DNA of 64,000 bases from Burkholderiales bacterium (GCA_016703325.1 JADJCH010000013.1:1-64000); one strand, 5' to 3'. Counted from the stretch's first letter, positions 42,935 through 52,530 are shown. Notes: generated by a model not told the origin, from the letters alone. Numbers and translations are program-made.

Positions 42935-44473
42935 ATGCTCACCGGCGAACTCCGCTCCCAAGTCGACGCCATCTGGAACGCCTTCTGGTCCGGCGGCATC
43001 TCCAACCCGATGGAGGTGCTGGAACAGATCACCTACCTGCTCTTCATCCGTCGCCTGGACGACGCCCACACGCTGGAGGAGAGCAAGGCCATCATGCTGG
43101 GCCGGCCCATCGAGAACCGGGTGTTTCCGCCCGGTGCCGATGCCAAGGGCCGGGCCTACAACGACCTGCGCTGGTCGTGCTTCAAGAACTTCGCGCCGGC
43201 CGAGATGCACGCCGTGGTGGGCGAGCATGTGTTCCCCTTCCTGCGCAACCTGGGCGGACAGGGCAGCAGCTATGCGCAGCACATGAAGGACGCGCGCTTC
43301 ACCATCCCGACGCCGGGCCTGCTGGCCAAGGTGGTGGACCTGCTGGACCACGTGCCGATGGAGGACCGCGACACCAAGGGCGACCTCTACGAGTACATGC
43401 TCGGCAAGATTGCCGCCGCCGGGCAGAACGGCCAGTTCCGCACGCCGCGCCACATCATCCAGCTGATGGTGGCGCTGACGCAGCCCACGCCCAAGGACGT
43501 CATCTGCGACCCGGCCAGCGGCACCTGCGGCTTTCTGGTGGCCGCGGGCGAGTACCTGCGCGCTCAGCACCCGCAGCTGTTGCGCGACGCCACGGCCCGT
43601 GCCCACTTCCACCACGGCATGTTCCACGGCTACGACTTCGACCACACCATGCTGCGCATCGGCAGCATGAACATGGCGCTGCACGGGGTGGATGGGCCGG
43701 ACATCCGCTACAAGGATTCGCTCGCCGAGGAGCACGCGGGCGACGAGGAGAAGTACAGCCTCATCCTGGCGAATCCGCCGTTCGCGGGCAGCCTGGACTA
43801 CGAGAACACCGCCAAGGACCTGCTGGCCATCGTCAAGACCAAGAAGACCGAGCTGCTCTTCCTGGCCCTGTTCCTGCGGCTGCTGAAGCCCGGTGGCCGC
43901 GCGGCGGTCATCGTGCCCGACGGCGTGCTGTTCGGCAGCAGCAAGGCGCACAAGGAGCTGCGCCGCACGCTGGTGGAAGACCACAAGCTCGACGGCGTGG
44001 TGTCGCTACCGGCGGGCGCCTTCAAGCCTTATGCGGGCGTGTCCACCGCCATCCTGCTGTTCACCAAGACCAACTCGGGCGGCACCGACCAGGTGTGGTT
44101 CTACGACCTGCAGGCCGACGGCTGGAGCCTGGACGACAAACGCCAACCCCTGCTGGACGAGGCCAAGCTCGGCCCGGTGCCTGCCTCGGCCTTGAGCGAG
44201 GCCGAGCATGCCAAGAACAACCTGCCGGACGCCCTGGTCCGCTGGACCCAACGCGCCACCACCGAACGCCAACGGCCGCGCACCGCACAGAGCTTCTGCG
44301 TGCCCAAGGCCGACATCGCGGCGCAGGGCTATGACCTGAGCCTCAACCGCTACAAGGAGGTGGTGCACGAGGCGGTCGAGCATGAATCGCCGCAGGCCAT
44401 CTTGGGGAAGCTGAAGGCCTTGGAGGCGGAGATTCAGGCGGGGATGGCGGAGTTGGAAGGGATGCTGAAGTGA
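42935..44473 (+). CDS. hsdM: Type I restriction-modification DNA adenine methyltransferase HsdM
   Basis: A 512-aa N6-adenine methyltransferase subunit. The N-terminal helical domain (1-140) has MEVLEQITYLLFIRRLDD; QFRTPRHIIQLMV precedes SAM motif I DPASGTCGFL (192-201), and the catalytic NPPF is at 280-283. The C-terminal part contacts HsdS. The stop overlaps the hsdS start (GTGA). First gene of the operon; with HsdS it modifies the host sites, and with HsdR it restricts unmodified DNA. Confidence 0.95.
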   Translation: MLTGELRSQVDAIWNAFWSGGISNPMEVLEQITYLLFIRRLDDAHTLEESKAIMLGRPIENRVFPPGADAKGRAYNDLRWSCFKNFAPAEMHAVVGEHVFPFLRNLGGQGSSYAQHMKDARFTIPTPGLLAKVVDLLDHVPMEDRDTKGDLYEYMLGKIAAAGQNGQFRTPRHIIQLMVALTQPTPKDVICDPASGTCGFLVAAGEYLRAQHPQLLRDATARAHFHHGMFHGYDFDHTMLRIGSMNMALHGVDGPDIRYKDSLAEEHAGDEEKYSLILANPPFAGSLDYENTAKDLLAIVKTKKTELLFLALFLRLLKPGGRAAVIVPDGVLFGSSKAHKELRRTLVEDHKLDGVVSLPAGAFKPYAGVSTAILLFTKTNSGGTDQVWFYDLQADGWSLDDKRQPLLDEAKLGPVPASALSEAEHAKNNLPDALVRWTQRATTERQRPRTAQSFCVPKADIAAQGYDLSLNRYKEVVHEAVEHESPQAILGKLKALEAEIQAGMAELEGMLK

Positions 44474-45678
44474 CGCACCCGATTGTGAGACTTGGCGATG
44501 TTGCCGAGTTCATCCGCGGTATTACCTTCAAGCCTGACGATGTCGTACCTCTCGACGTTGAGGACGCTGTGGTTTGCATGCGAACCAAGAATGTCCAGAC
44601 GCTTCTCGAATGCGACGACTTGCTGGCTGTTCCGTCACAGTTCGTGCGTCGTGCAGACCAGTACTTGAGCGAAGGAGATATTCTCGTTTCGAGCGCCAAT
44701 AGCTGGAACCTTGTCGGGAAATGCTGCTGGGTGCCTGCACTTCCGTGGCGTGCTGCGTTTGGCGGTTTCATCTCGGTCTTGCGCGGAGATGAGTCACGAG
44801 TTGATAAGAGATACCTTTATTGGTGGTTCTCTTCGGGGCGAATACAGACTCTCCTGCGTAGCTTTGGTCAGAAGACGACCAATATCTCGAACTTGAATAT
44901 CGAGCGAAGCCTTCAGTTGGAGATTCCACTCCCACCCCTTCCCGAACAACGCCGCATCGCCGCCATCCTCGACAAAGCCGACGCCCTGCGCACCCAGCGC
45001 CGCGAGGCCTTGGCCCAACTCGACCGGCTGGCGCAGGCGATTTTTTTGGAGATGTTTGGAGATCCGGTGACGAATCCGAAGGGGTGGCCGCTGATTGAAG
45101 TAGGCACCGTTGCGGAGGTCCAAGGCGGCCTCCAAGTGACGACGGCGCGAAAGAGCTTGCCCATCGAGGTGCCTTACTTGCGTGTAGCCAATGTGTATCG
45201 CGGTCGGCTCGATCTGGGGGAGGTGAAGACCATTCGAGCAACCGCAGCCGAGGCCGCGAGAACCAAGTTGCTGCCGCGAGACTTGCTTGTCGTTGAAGGG
45301 CATGGCAACCCGGACGAAGTTGGCCGAGTCGCTCTATGGGGTGGAGAAATCGCGGACTGCGTGCACCAGAACCACCTGATTCGCGTGAGGTTCGACGCCG
45401 CCACGGTGGTGCCGGCTTTTGCGTGCGCGTATCTGAATTCGCCCGGTGGGCGCCAGCACTTGTTGCGTGCTGGAAAGACAACGTCAGGACTCAATACCAT
45501 CAGCGTTTCAAATGTGCGAGCGGTACCGATGGCGTTGCCAACGTATGCGGCACAAACGGTCTACGAAGCGCAAATAGCCGAGGTTGACTGCTTGAAAGCC
45601 AGGCACAAGACGGCGGAGTCAGAGGCCCACAACCTCTTCGCCTCCCTCCAGCACCGCGCCTTCCGCGGCGAACTCTGA
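44470..45678 (+). CDS. hsdS: Type I restriction-modification specificity subunit HsdS
   Basis: A 402-aa DNA-recognition subunit with two target-recognition domains (about 1-155 and 200-350), each followed by a conserved helical spacer (PLPPLPEQRRIAAILDKADALRTQRREALAQLDRLAQAIFLEMFGDP in the middle; the second near the C-terminus). The target sequence cannot be read from the protein. The recognition domains have lower GC than the rest, as expected of exchangeable domains. GTG start overlapping hsdM. Confidence 0.93.
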   Translation: MTHPIVRLGDVAEFIRGITFKPDDVVPLDVEDAVVCMRTKNVQTLLECDDLLAVPSQFVRRADQYLSEGDILVSSANSWNLVGKCCWVPALPWRAAFGGFISVLRGDESRVDKRYLYWWFSSGRIQTLLRSFGQKTTNISNLNIERSLQLEIPLPPLPEQRRIAAILDKADALRTQRREALAQLDRLAQAIFLEMFGDPVTNPKGWPLIEVGTVAEVQGGLQVTTARKSLPIEVPYLRVANVYRGRLDLGEVKTIRATAAEAARTKLLPRDLLVVEGHGNPDEVGRVALWGGEIADCVHQNHLIRVRFDAATVVPAFACAYLNSPGGRQHLLRAGKTTSGLNTISVSNVRAVPMALPTYAAQTVYEAQIAEVDCLKARHKTAESEAHNLFASLQHRAFRGEL

Positions 45679-45716
45679 ATGCGGCGTCACAATCCACCCA
45701 CTGGAGGCATGGGGTC

Positions 45717-46979
45717 ATGTTGAAGTTCTTGAAACTCACCCAGGTGGGGCTGGCGCCCACGCTGCAGATCGATTGGGCCGAGCGCATCAACCTGATCGCT
45801 GGCGACAACGGGCTGGGCAAGAGCTTCTTGCTGGACTTGGCTTGGTGGGCCTTGACGCGCACCTGGGCCGGGCCGGTGGCGCTGCCTGCGCCGAGTAGCA
45901 AGAAGGCCACCATCGAATACCTGGTGAAGGGCAAGTCCAAGGCAGCGACCCCGGTGGTGTCCACCTACCGGCGCGCGGATGCCTCGTGGCCCCTGCCCGC
46001 CAGCCGCCCCACGATGCCGGGCATCGTGATCTACATCCGCATCGACGGTGGCTTCTCGGTCTGGGATCCGGCACGCAACTACTGGCGCACCGACCCAGAC
46101 CGGCCTGCGGCCTACCACTTCGGTGCGGCCGATGTGTGGAACGGCCTGGACATGGACGGCCGGCGGGTCTGCGAAGGGCTGGAGCGCGACTGGATCAACT
46201 GGCAGGAGGGCCGCAAACCCCAGTTCGAGGCGCTGGAGGCAGTGCTGCAGGCCGTGTCGCCGCCCAGCGAGCGCCTGCGCGTGGGGCCGCCGCAGCGCCT
46301 GTACATCGGCGAGGGGCGCGACCGGCCCACGCTGCTGGTGGGCTCGCAATCCATCCCGGTGGCGCTGGCGTCGGCCGGTGTGCGTCGTATGCTGGCGCTG
46401 GCCTACTTCCTGGTGTGGGCCTGGCACGAGCACCGCACGGCGGCCAAGCTGCTGGGCAAGCAGCCGGAGAACCGTGTCGTCATCCTGTTCGACGAGCCTG
46501 AAACCCACCTGCACCCCCGCTGGCAACGCACGGTGCTGCCCAGCCTGCTGGCCGCCATCGACAAGCTGCAGGGCCGCAGCAGCCAAGACCCGCAGATGCT
46601 GGTGGCCACGCATTCGCCGCTGGTGGCCGCGTCGCTGGAGCCGATGTTCGATGTCGAGCGTGACGACCTGATTCACCTGTCGCTGCAGAACGGACAGGTG
46701 GTCACCGAGCAAGGCGGCTGGGCAACACAGGGTGATGCCACCAACTGGCTGGTGTCGGAAACCTTTGGCCTGGAGCAGGCCCGGTCTTTGGAGGCGGAGC
46801 AGGCCATCGAGGCCGCCGAGGCGCTGATGCGGGGTGAGCCTTCGCATCAGCCCGGCCTGGGCACGCGCAAGTTGGTGCATGCCGCCCTGCAGCGGCTGCT
46901 GCCCGCAGGCGACCCGTTCTGGGCGCGTTGGCTGGTGAGCACCAAGGCCATCAAGGGTGTGGGTGGGGCCAAGACATGA
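45717..46979 (+). CDS. ABC/OLD-like AAA ATPase, Septu PtuA-like
   Basis: A 420-aa ATPase with a split SMC/OLD-like nucleotide domain. Walker A is GDNGLGKS (29-36); a middle region of 200 residues precedes a signature-like VALASAGVRRMLALAYFLVWAW, Walker B RVVILFDEPETHLHP (about 253-267) and the switch His in LVATHSPL. With the HNH gene overlapping downstream it resembles the Septu (PtuA-PtuB) defence pair and related ATPase-HNH modules. It is inserted between hsdS and hsdR. ATG 45717 has GGAGG upstream. Confidence 0.82.
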   Translation: MLKFLKLTQVGLAPTLQIDWAERINLIAGDNGLGKSFLLDLAWWALTRTWAGPVALPAPSSKKATIEYLVKGKSKAATPVVSTYRRADASWPLPASRPTMPGIVIYIRIDGGFSVWDPARNYWRTDPDRPAAYHFGAADVWNGLDMDGRRVCEGLERDWINWQEGRKPQFEALEAVLQAVSPPSERLRVGPPQRLYIGEGRDRPTLLVGSQSIPVALASAGVRRMLALAYFLVWAWHEHRTAAKLLGKQPENRVVILFDEPETHLHPRWQRTVLPSLLAAIDKLQGRSSQDPQMLVATHSPLVAASLEPMFDVERDDLIHLSLQNGQVVTEQGGWATQGDATNWLVSETFGLEQARSLEAEQAIEAAEALMRGEPSHQPGLGTRKLVHAALQRLLPAGDPFWARWLVSTKAIKGVGGAKT

Positions 46980-47566
46980 TCCCTGTGCCCAAGGTGCCCA
47001 AGCCGGCCCAGTTCGAGAAGAAAGCGGGCCAGCCGGGCAAGCAGTGGTTGAAGGACAACCCCACGACAACCGGGCGGCCGCCGGCATATTGGAATGCCTT
47101 CACCGCCGACCTGAGCGCCGGGTTTGGCGGGCTGTGCGGCTACGCCGCCATGCTCGACCCCACGGGCGGCACGGTCGATCACTACCTGAGCTACAAGCAC
47201 CACCGGGACAAGGCCTACGACTGGGCCAACTATCGGTTTGCGTCGGGCACCTTGAATTCATCGAAGAAGACCGCCGACGACACCGTGCTGGACCCCTTCG
47301 AGGTGCAGGGCGATTGGTTTGAGATATTGCTGCCCTCGCTGCAGATGCGCGTCACCGACGCGGTGCCTGACGCCATGCGAGCCAAGGCGGAGTTCACCTT
47401 GAAGCGCCTGAAGTTGCGCGATGGCGAACGCATCATCCGCTGGCGTCAGTCTTGGTATGACATGTACAAGCGCGGCGGTCTGACGCTGGACGAACTGCGT
47501 CGCGTGGCACCGCTGATCGCCGAGGCTGTGGACAAGATCCTGGCGCAGGGCGGCGTGGCGCCGTAG
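46976..47566 (+). CDS. HNH endonuclease, Septu PtuB-like partner of the ATPase
   Basis: A 196-aa protein. The HNH region is TVDHYLSYKHH (Asp68-His69) followed by YDWANYRFASGTLNSSKK with Asn85 and Asn94 in the expected places; the zinc-finger cysteines of some HNH proteins are absent, only Cys54 being present. The C-terminal half is helical. ATG 46976 overlaps the ATPase stop (ATGA), so the two are made together. As in Septu, the ATPase is likely to control DNA cleavage by this subunit. Confidence 0.8.
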   Translation: MIPVPKVPKPAQFEKKAGQPGKQWLKDNPTTTGRPPAYWNAFTADLSAGFGGLCGYAAMLDPTGGTVDHYLSYKHHRDKAYDWANYRFASGTLNSSKKTADDTVLDPFEVQGDWFEILLPSLQMRVTDAVPDAMRAKAEFTLKRLKLRDGERIIRWRQSWYDMYKRGGLTLDELRRVAPLIAEAVDKILAQGGVAP

Positions 47567-47661
47567 GCAAGAGGGAGGCCGTTCATGTCGTCCAAACGCC
47601 AAAACAGCGACACGAGTGATGGACATGTCGCCGCCAGCGACAAACCGCGCCGCGCCCATTT

Positions 47662-47680
47662 CGTAGCCTTTTAGGCTACA
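47662..47680. promoter_or_regulatory. Palindromic operator GTAGCCT-TTT-AGGCTAC
   Basis: A perfect 7-base inverted repeat with a 3-base centre (within 47662-47680), about a dozen bases before the start of the wHTH nucleotidyltransferase gene. The sequence GGGCTAC occurs again across its start codon. It is well placed for binding by the winged helix of that protein, so autoregulation is likely by inference. Confidence 0.6.
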
Positions 47681-47690
47681 TTCGTCGCCA

Positions 47691-48323
47691 ATGGGCTACG
47701 ACTTTGCTCCCCTGGCTGACCTGCTGCTCGGCCCGCTGCGCCAGCGGGTGCTGAGCCGGCTGCTGCTACACCCCGACACTGCGCTGCATGTGCGCGAGCT
47801 GGCGCGGCAGACCGGCAGCCAGCCCGGCACGCTGAACCGCGAGCTGGCCAAGCTGGCTCAGGCTGGCGTGCTGCTGCGCCAGCAGGTGGGCAACCAGGTG
47901 CACTACCAGGCCAACCGCGCCTGCCCGGTGTTCAGTGAACTGGCCGGGCTGCTGCGCAAGACCGCTGGCCTGGCCGCCGTGCTGGCGGATGCGCTGGCGC
48001 CGCTGGCCGATGCCGGGCAGGTGCGCCTGGCGCTGGTGTTCGGCTCGGTGGCGCGTGGCGAGGAAACCGCCGCTTCGGACGTGGACGTGCTGCTGCTGGG
48101 CGAACTGACCCTGGCCGACGCGGTGGAGGCCCTGCACCCGACGCAGGACGCGCTGCACCGCGAGGTCAACCCCGTCGTCTACCGCCCGGCCGACTTTGCC
48201 GCCGCGCTGGCTGCGGGCAACACCTGGGCGCGCGAGGTCGTGGCCCGGCCCAAGCTGTTTCTGATAGGAGCTGCCGATGACTTTGCAGAACTTGCTGGCG
48301 ATTCAGCGCCTGCTTGCCTTTGA
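47691..48323 (+). CDS. Winged-HTH minimal nucleotidyltransferase (MNT antitoxin)
   Basis: A 210-aa fusion of an ArsR-like winged helix (residues 5-80; LRQRVLSRLLLHPDTALHVRELARQTGSQPGTLNRELAKLAQAGVLLRQQVGNQVHY) and a minimal nucleotidyltransferase with GS-X10-DxD (GSVARGEETAASDVDV, 118-133). It overlaps the following HEPN gene by 47 bases. In HEPN-MNT pairs the enzyme modifies and disarms the HEPN toxin; here the wHTH also allows it to repress its own promoter at the palindrome upstream. Confidence 0.85.
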   Translation: MGYDFAPLADLLLGPLRQRVLSRLLLHPDTALHVRELARQTGSQPGTLNRELAKLAQAGVLLRQQVGNQVHYQANRACPVFSELAGLLRKTAGLAAVLADALAPLADAGQVRLALVFGSVARGEETAASDVDVLLLGELTLADAVEALHPTQDALHREVNPVVYRPADFAAALAAGNTWAREVVARPKLFLIGAADDFAELAGDSAPACL

Positions 48324-48717
48324 GGCCACCCGGGCCGATGTGCAGCGGCTGCTGGCCGCGGCCGAGCGCAACCTGGCCGATGCAGCGGTGCAGGCCATCA
48401 GCGACGAAAACCGCTTCGACGCGGCCTACAAATGCATCATGCAGTGCGCCATGGCGGCGCTGTGGGCGCACGGCTACCGCACGTCCACCAGCCAGCCGGG
48501 CCACCACCAGACGGCCATCCAGAGCCTGACGCTGACCATCGCGCTCGACAGCAAGACCATGGTGCTGCTGGACACCCTGCGCCGACAGCGCAACGTCAAT
48601 GATTACGACGGCGTCCCGATCAGCCCGTCGGCGGTTGCTGAAGGCACCCGGCAGGCCCAGGCGCTGCTGCAGCGGGTGAGGGCCTGGCTGGCGCAGCACC
48701 GACCGGATCTGACGTGA
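48277..48717 (+). CDS. HEPN-domain protein (MNT partner)
   Basis: A 146-aa helical protein. RNVNDY at 105-110 within LRRQRNVNDYDG is the HEPN RNxxx(H/D) motif, with Asp in place of the more common His. It is the second gene of a HEPN-MNT pair lying inside the restriction-modification operon, just before hsdR. It might be a toxin released if the operon is lost or attacked. Confidence 0.78.
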   Translation: MTLQNLLAIQRLLAFEATRADVQRLLAAAERNLADAAVQAISDENRFDAAYKCIMQCAMAALWAHGYRTSTSQPGHHQTAIQSLTLTIALDSKTMVLLDTLRRQRNVNDYDGVPISPSAVAEGTRQAQALLQRVRAWLAQHRPDLT

Positions 48718-48781
48718 AGACGGGGACAAAAACAAAAGCGAAGAGTGCCAGTCACAGCATCAGCCAGGGAGCAGCGCCACG

Positions 48782-51700
48782 ATGGACCACAACAGCAGCA
48801 GCAACTTCGCCTTCCTCCAGGCCGAATGGAGCACAGTGTTCGAGGCCGCACACCGGGCCGAGAGCGCCGTCTACAGCGACGCCCGCGTTTCATGCTTCTA
48901 CGCCCGCCGGGCCCTGGAGCTGGCGGTGGACTGGTTGTTCAAGCACGACGGCGCCTTCAAGCTGCCGTACCAGGACAACCTGAGCGCCCTGATTCACGAG
49001 CCGTCGTTCCGCCAGGGCGTGGGCGATGCGCTGTTCACCAAGGCCCGGCTCATCAAGGACCTGGGCAATCTGGCGGTGCACAGCACCCGGAAGGTCGCGC
49101 CCAGCGATGCCCTGAGCGCCAATCGAGAGCTGTTCCACTTCTGCTACTGGCTGGCCCGCACCTACGGCCGGGGGCAGCGACCTGCGCCGGGGCTGAGCTT
49201 CCAGAGTGGCTTGGTACCACCCGCACCCGGAGCCGCTCAGCCGTCGCAGACCGCTGAGCAGCTGCAAGAGCTCAGTGCCCAGCTCCAAGAGAAGGACCAG
49301 AAGCTCTCCGAAGTGCTGTCCAGCCGCACAGCGCTGGATGCGGAGCTGCAGGCACTGCGCGCCGAAGTGGCTGCCGCGAAGAAGGCCAACAGCGCCGTCC
49401 CTGACACCCACGACTACTCCGAAGCCGAAACCCGCAAGGCCTTCATCGACCTGCTGCTGCGCGAGGCCGGCTGGTCGCTGAACCCGGCGAAGAACTTCGA
49501 GGTCGAGGTTCAGGGCATGCCCAACAACGAGGGCAAGGGCTTCGTCGATTACGTGCTGTGGGGCGACGACGGCAAGCCGCTGATGCTGGTGGAGGCCAAG
49601 CGCACCACCAAGAGCGCCCTGGTGGGCCAGCAGCAGGCCAAGCTCTACGCCGATGGCCTGGAAGCGCAGTTCGGCCAGCGCCCGGTCATCTTCTGCTCCA
49701 ACGGCTACGAGCACTGGATGTGGGACGACCTGGCCCACCCGCCGCGGCCGGTGCAGGGCTTCTACAAGAAGGACGAACTGCTGCTGCTGATGCAGCGCCG
49801 CGGCTCACGCAAGCCGCTGGCGGAGGCCGTCATCAACGGCCACATCGTCGAGCGCTACTACCAGACCCGCGCGGTGCGTCGGGTGGGCGCAGCCTTCGAG
49901 GTGGACCACCAGCGCAAGGCCCTGCTGGTAATGGCCACCGGCAGCGGCAAGACCCGCACCGTCATCGCCCTGGTCGACCTGCTGATTCGCTGCAACTGGG
50001 CCAAGCGCGTGCTCTTCCTGGCCGACCGGGTGGCGCTGGTGAACCAGGCGGTCAATGCGTTCAAGACGCACCTGCCCGATTCGGCGCCGGTGAACCTGGT
50101 CACCGACAAGGCCACCGAGGGGCGGGTGTTCGTGAGCACCTACCCGACGATGATGGGCCTCATCGACGAGGACTTCGACTTCGCTCAGTCCACGCCAGGG
50201 CGTGCGATGGGTGGTGCGGCGCGGCGTGCCCTGAGCGGAGCCGAAGGGCGCCGCTTCGGTGTGGGCCACTTCGACCTCATCGTCATTGACGAGGCGCACC
50301 GCTCGGTCTACCAGAAGTACGGCGCCATCTTTCGCTACTTCGACAGCCTGCTGGTGGGCCTGACGGCCACGCCCAAGGACGAGGTGGACCACAACACCTA
50401 CGGCCTGTTCGAGCTGGAAGATGGCGTGCCCACCGACGCCTACGACCTGGACCAGGCCGTGGCCGACAAGCACCTGGTGCCGCCGGTGGCCATCTCGGTG
50501 CCGCTGAAATTCCAGCGCGAGGGCATCAAGTACGCCGAGCTCAGCGACGAGGACAAGGCCGCCTGGGACGAGCTGGACTGGAACGAGGACGGCAGCACCC
50601 CCGACGAGGTGAGCGCCGACGAGGTCAACAAGTGGCTCTTCAACCTCGACACCGTCGACAAGGTGCTCGAGGTGCTGATGACCCAGGGCCAGCGCGTGGC
50701 TGGCGGCGACCGCCTGGGCAAGACCATCGTCTTCGCCAAGAACAACGACCACGCGGTCTTCATCGAGCAGCGCTTCAACGCCAATTACCCGGAGTTCAAG
50801 GGCCACTTCGCGCGCGTGGTGACCTACAAGACCGAATACGCCCAGAGCCTCATCGACGACTTCTCCAAGAAGGAGAAGATGCCGCACATCGCCATCTCCG
50901 TGGACATGCTCGACACCGGCGTCGACGTGCCCGAGGTGGTGAACCTGGTCTTTTTCAAGCTGGTGCGCTCCAAGACCAAGTTCTGGCAGATGCTGGGGCG
51001 CGGCACGCGGCTGTGCCCGGACCTGTTCGCACCGGGCGAGCCCAAGCAGAACTTCTTCGTCTTCGACTTCTGCCAGAACCTGGAGTACTTCAGCCAGAAC
51101 CCGGCGGGTGGCGAGGGCGCAACGGCAGAGTCTCTGACGACGCGGCTGTTCAAAGCGCGGCTGGACCTCATCGGCGAGCTGGACACGAAGCTGAAGCTGG
51201 GTGGTGCGGTGCAGGAAGCGCCGCCGGCGTATGGCGGGCATCCGACGCTGGCCGAACTGCGCGAGGGCACGGCAGCCCTGCTGCACGAACGCGTGGCCCA
51301 CATGAACGTGGACAACTTCGTCGTCCGGCCGCAGCGGCAGTTCGTCGAGCGCTACGCCAAGGCCGAGGCCTGGCAAGCCCTGGCTGCCGATGACCACGAG
51401 GTTCTGGCCCAGCGCATCGCCGGCCTGCCGTCGCAGCTCAGCGACGAGGACGAAGAGGCCAAGCGCTTCGACATGCTGGTGCTGCGGGCGCAGTTGTCCA
51501 TGCTGCAAGCCCGGCCGGACTTCGCCACCCTGCGCCAGAAGATTCAGACCATCGCCAGCAAGCTCGAGGACGAAATGGCCATCCCGACCATCAAGGCCGA
51601 GGCCCTGCTGATTCAGGCCGTGGCCAGCGACGAGTGGTGGGAAGACGTCACCGTGCCCATGCTGGAGACAGCGCGCAAGCGATTGCGCGCGCTGGTCAAG

Positions 51701-52261
51701 CTGCTGCCCAAGGGCGAGAAGAAGGTCGTCTACACCGACTTCGAGGACGAGGTGGGCGATGGCACCGTCATCGACCTGCCGCAGGTGACGGCCGGCCTGA
51801 ACATGGCCAAGTTCAAGGACAAGGCGCGGGCCTTTCTGCGCGAACACGAGTCGCACCTGGCGCTGCAGCGCCTGCGCCGGAACCAGGCGTTGACGCCGAC
51901 CGACCTGGACGAACTGGAAAACATGCTGCGCCAGGCCGGCGCCACCGACCCACTGCTGGTGGAGGCCAAGTCGCAGGGGCTGGGCCTGTTCATCCGCTCG
52001 CTGGTGGGCCTGGAGCGTGACGCTGCGATGCAGGCCTTCAGCGAACTGCTGCAGGGCGGCAAGGCGACGCCCGAGCAAATCGAGTTCCTGGAGCTGGTCA
52101 TCGACGAACTGACCCAGAACGGCGTGATGCCGCCTGAGCGCCTGTTCGAATCACCGTTCACCGACGTCAGCGCCAAAGGCCCACTGGGCGTTTTCCCGCC
52201 GAAGAAGGTGACGCAGATCGTGTCGGTGCTCAACGAAATCCAGACGCGAGCGGCAGCGTGA
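48782..52261 (+). CDS. hsdR: Type I restriction endonuclease subunit HsdR
   Basis: A 1159-aa motor/nuclease. A DUF4145-like N-terminal domain (about 20-130) and a coiled-coil (155-205) precede the PD-(D/E)XK nuclease (Asp256, Glu271-x-Lys273 in MLVEAKRT), then a superfamily 2 helicase: Walker A MATGSGKT (384-391), DEAH at 503-506, motif III LTATPKD and motif VI MLGRGTRL. The C-terminal region binds HsdM. Residues of about 469-489 form an extra in-frame segment encoded by a repeat-like sequence, just before the DEAH strand. Last gene of the operon. Confidence 0.92.
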   Translation: MDHNSSSNFAFLQAEWSTVFEAAHRAESAVYSDARVSCFYARRALELAVDWLFKHDGAFKLPYQDNLSALIHEPSFRQGVGDALFTKARLIKDLGNLAVHSTRKVAPSDALSANRELFHFCYWLARTYGRGQRPAPGLSFQSGLVPPAPGAAQPSQTAEQLQELSAQLQEKDQKLSEVLSSRTALDAELQALRAEVAAAKKANSAVPDTHDYSEAETRKAFIDLLLREAGWSLNPAKNFEVEVQGMPNNEGKGFVDYVLWGDDGKPLMLVEAKRTTKSALVGQQQAKLYADGLEAQFGQRPVIFCSNGYEHWMWDDLAHPPRPVQGFYKKDELLLLMQRRGSRKPLAEAVINGHIVERYYQTRAVRRVGAAFEVDHQRKALLVMATGSGKTRTVIALVDLLIRCNWAKRVLFLADRVALVNQAVNAFKTHLPDSAPVNLVTDKATEGRVFVSTYPTMMGLIDEDFDFAQSTPGRAMGGAARRALSGAEGRRFGVGHFDLIVIDEAHRSVYQKYGAIFRYFDSLLVGLTATPKDEVDHNTYGLFELEDGVPTDAYDLDQAVADKHLVPPVAISVPLKFQREGIKYAELSDEDKAAWDELDWNEDGSTPDEVSADEVNKWLFNLDTVDKVLEVLMTQGQRVAGGDRLGKTIVFAKNNDHAVFIEQRFNANYPEFKGHFARVVTYKTEYAQSLIDDFSKKEKMPHIAISVDMLDTGVDVPEVVNLVFFKLVRSKTKFWQMLGRGTRLCPDLFAPGEPKQNFFVFDFCQNLEYFSQNPAGGEGATAESLTTRLFKARLDLIGELDTKLKLGGAVQEAPPAYGGHPTLAELREGTAALLHERVAHMNVDNFVVRPQRQFVERYAKAEAWQALAADDHEVLAQRIAGLPSQLSDEDEEAKRFDMLVLRAQLSMLQARPDFATLRQKIQTIASKLEDEMAIPTIKAEALLIQAVASDEWWEDVTVPMLETARKRLRALVKLLPKGEKKVVYTDFEDEVGDGTVIDLPQVTAGLNMAKFKDKARAFLREHESHLALQRLRRNQALTPTDLDELENMLRQAGATDPLLVEAKSQGLGLFIRSLVGLERDAAMQAFSELLQGGKATPEQIEFLELVIDELTQNGVMPPERLFESPFTDVSAKGPLGVFPPKKVTQIVSVLNEIQTRAAA

Positions 52262-52530
52262 GCCGCCAGCTCACTCACCGCAGAGTGCGTTGTCGATTGC
52301 CCGCTGTATCCATGGAGATGGAATACCCAGGCCGCGGCGGCCGGATGTCAATCCGCCGATGTTGAGCCGAACTTCATCCTCGCTCATCAAGATGCCCTGA
52401 ACCGGAAGGGCAGGGCTGGACGGAGAGATGGGCCCCACTCGCACTCGAGAGATGAGCAGCCACCCATGGGTGGCCCATGAAATGAGGCCTCGGCAAGAGA
52501 GGCCGAAAAAGGCGGCCGACAATTCACCCC

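Noticed and set aside
52271..52522. Minus-strand frame of 83 codons after hsdR, ending MSEDEVRLNIGG...NALCGE
   Set aside because: The last 40 residues look protein-like but there is no ribosome-binding site and no family I can name; not supported enough to annotate.
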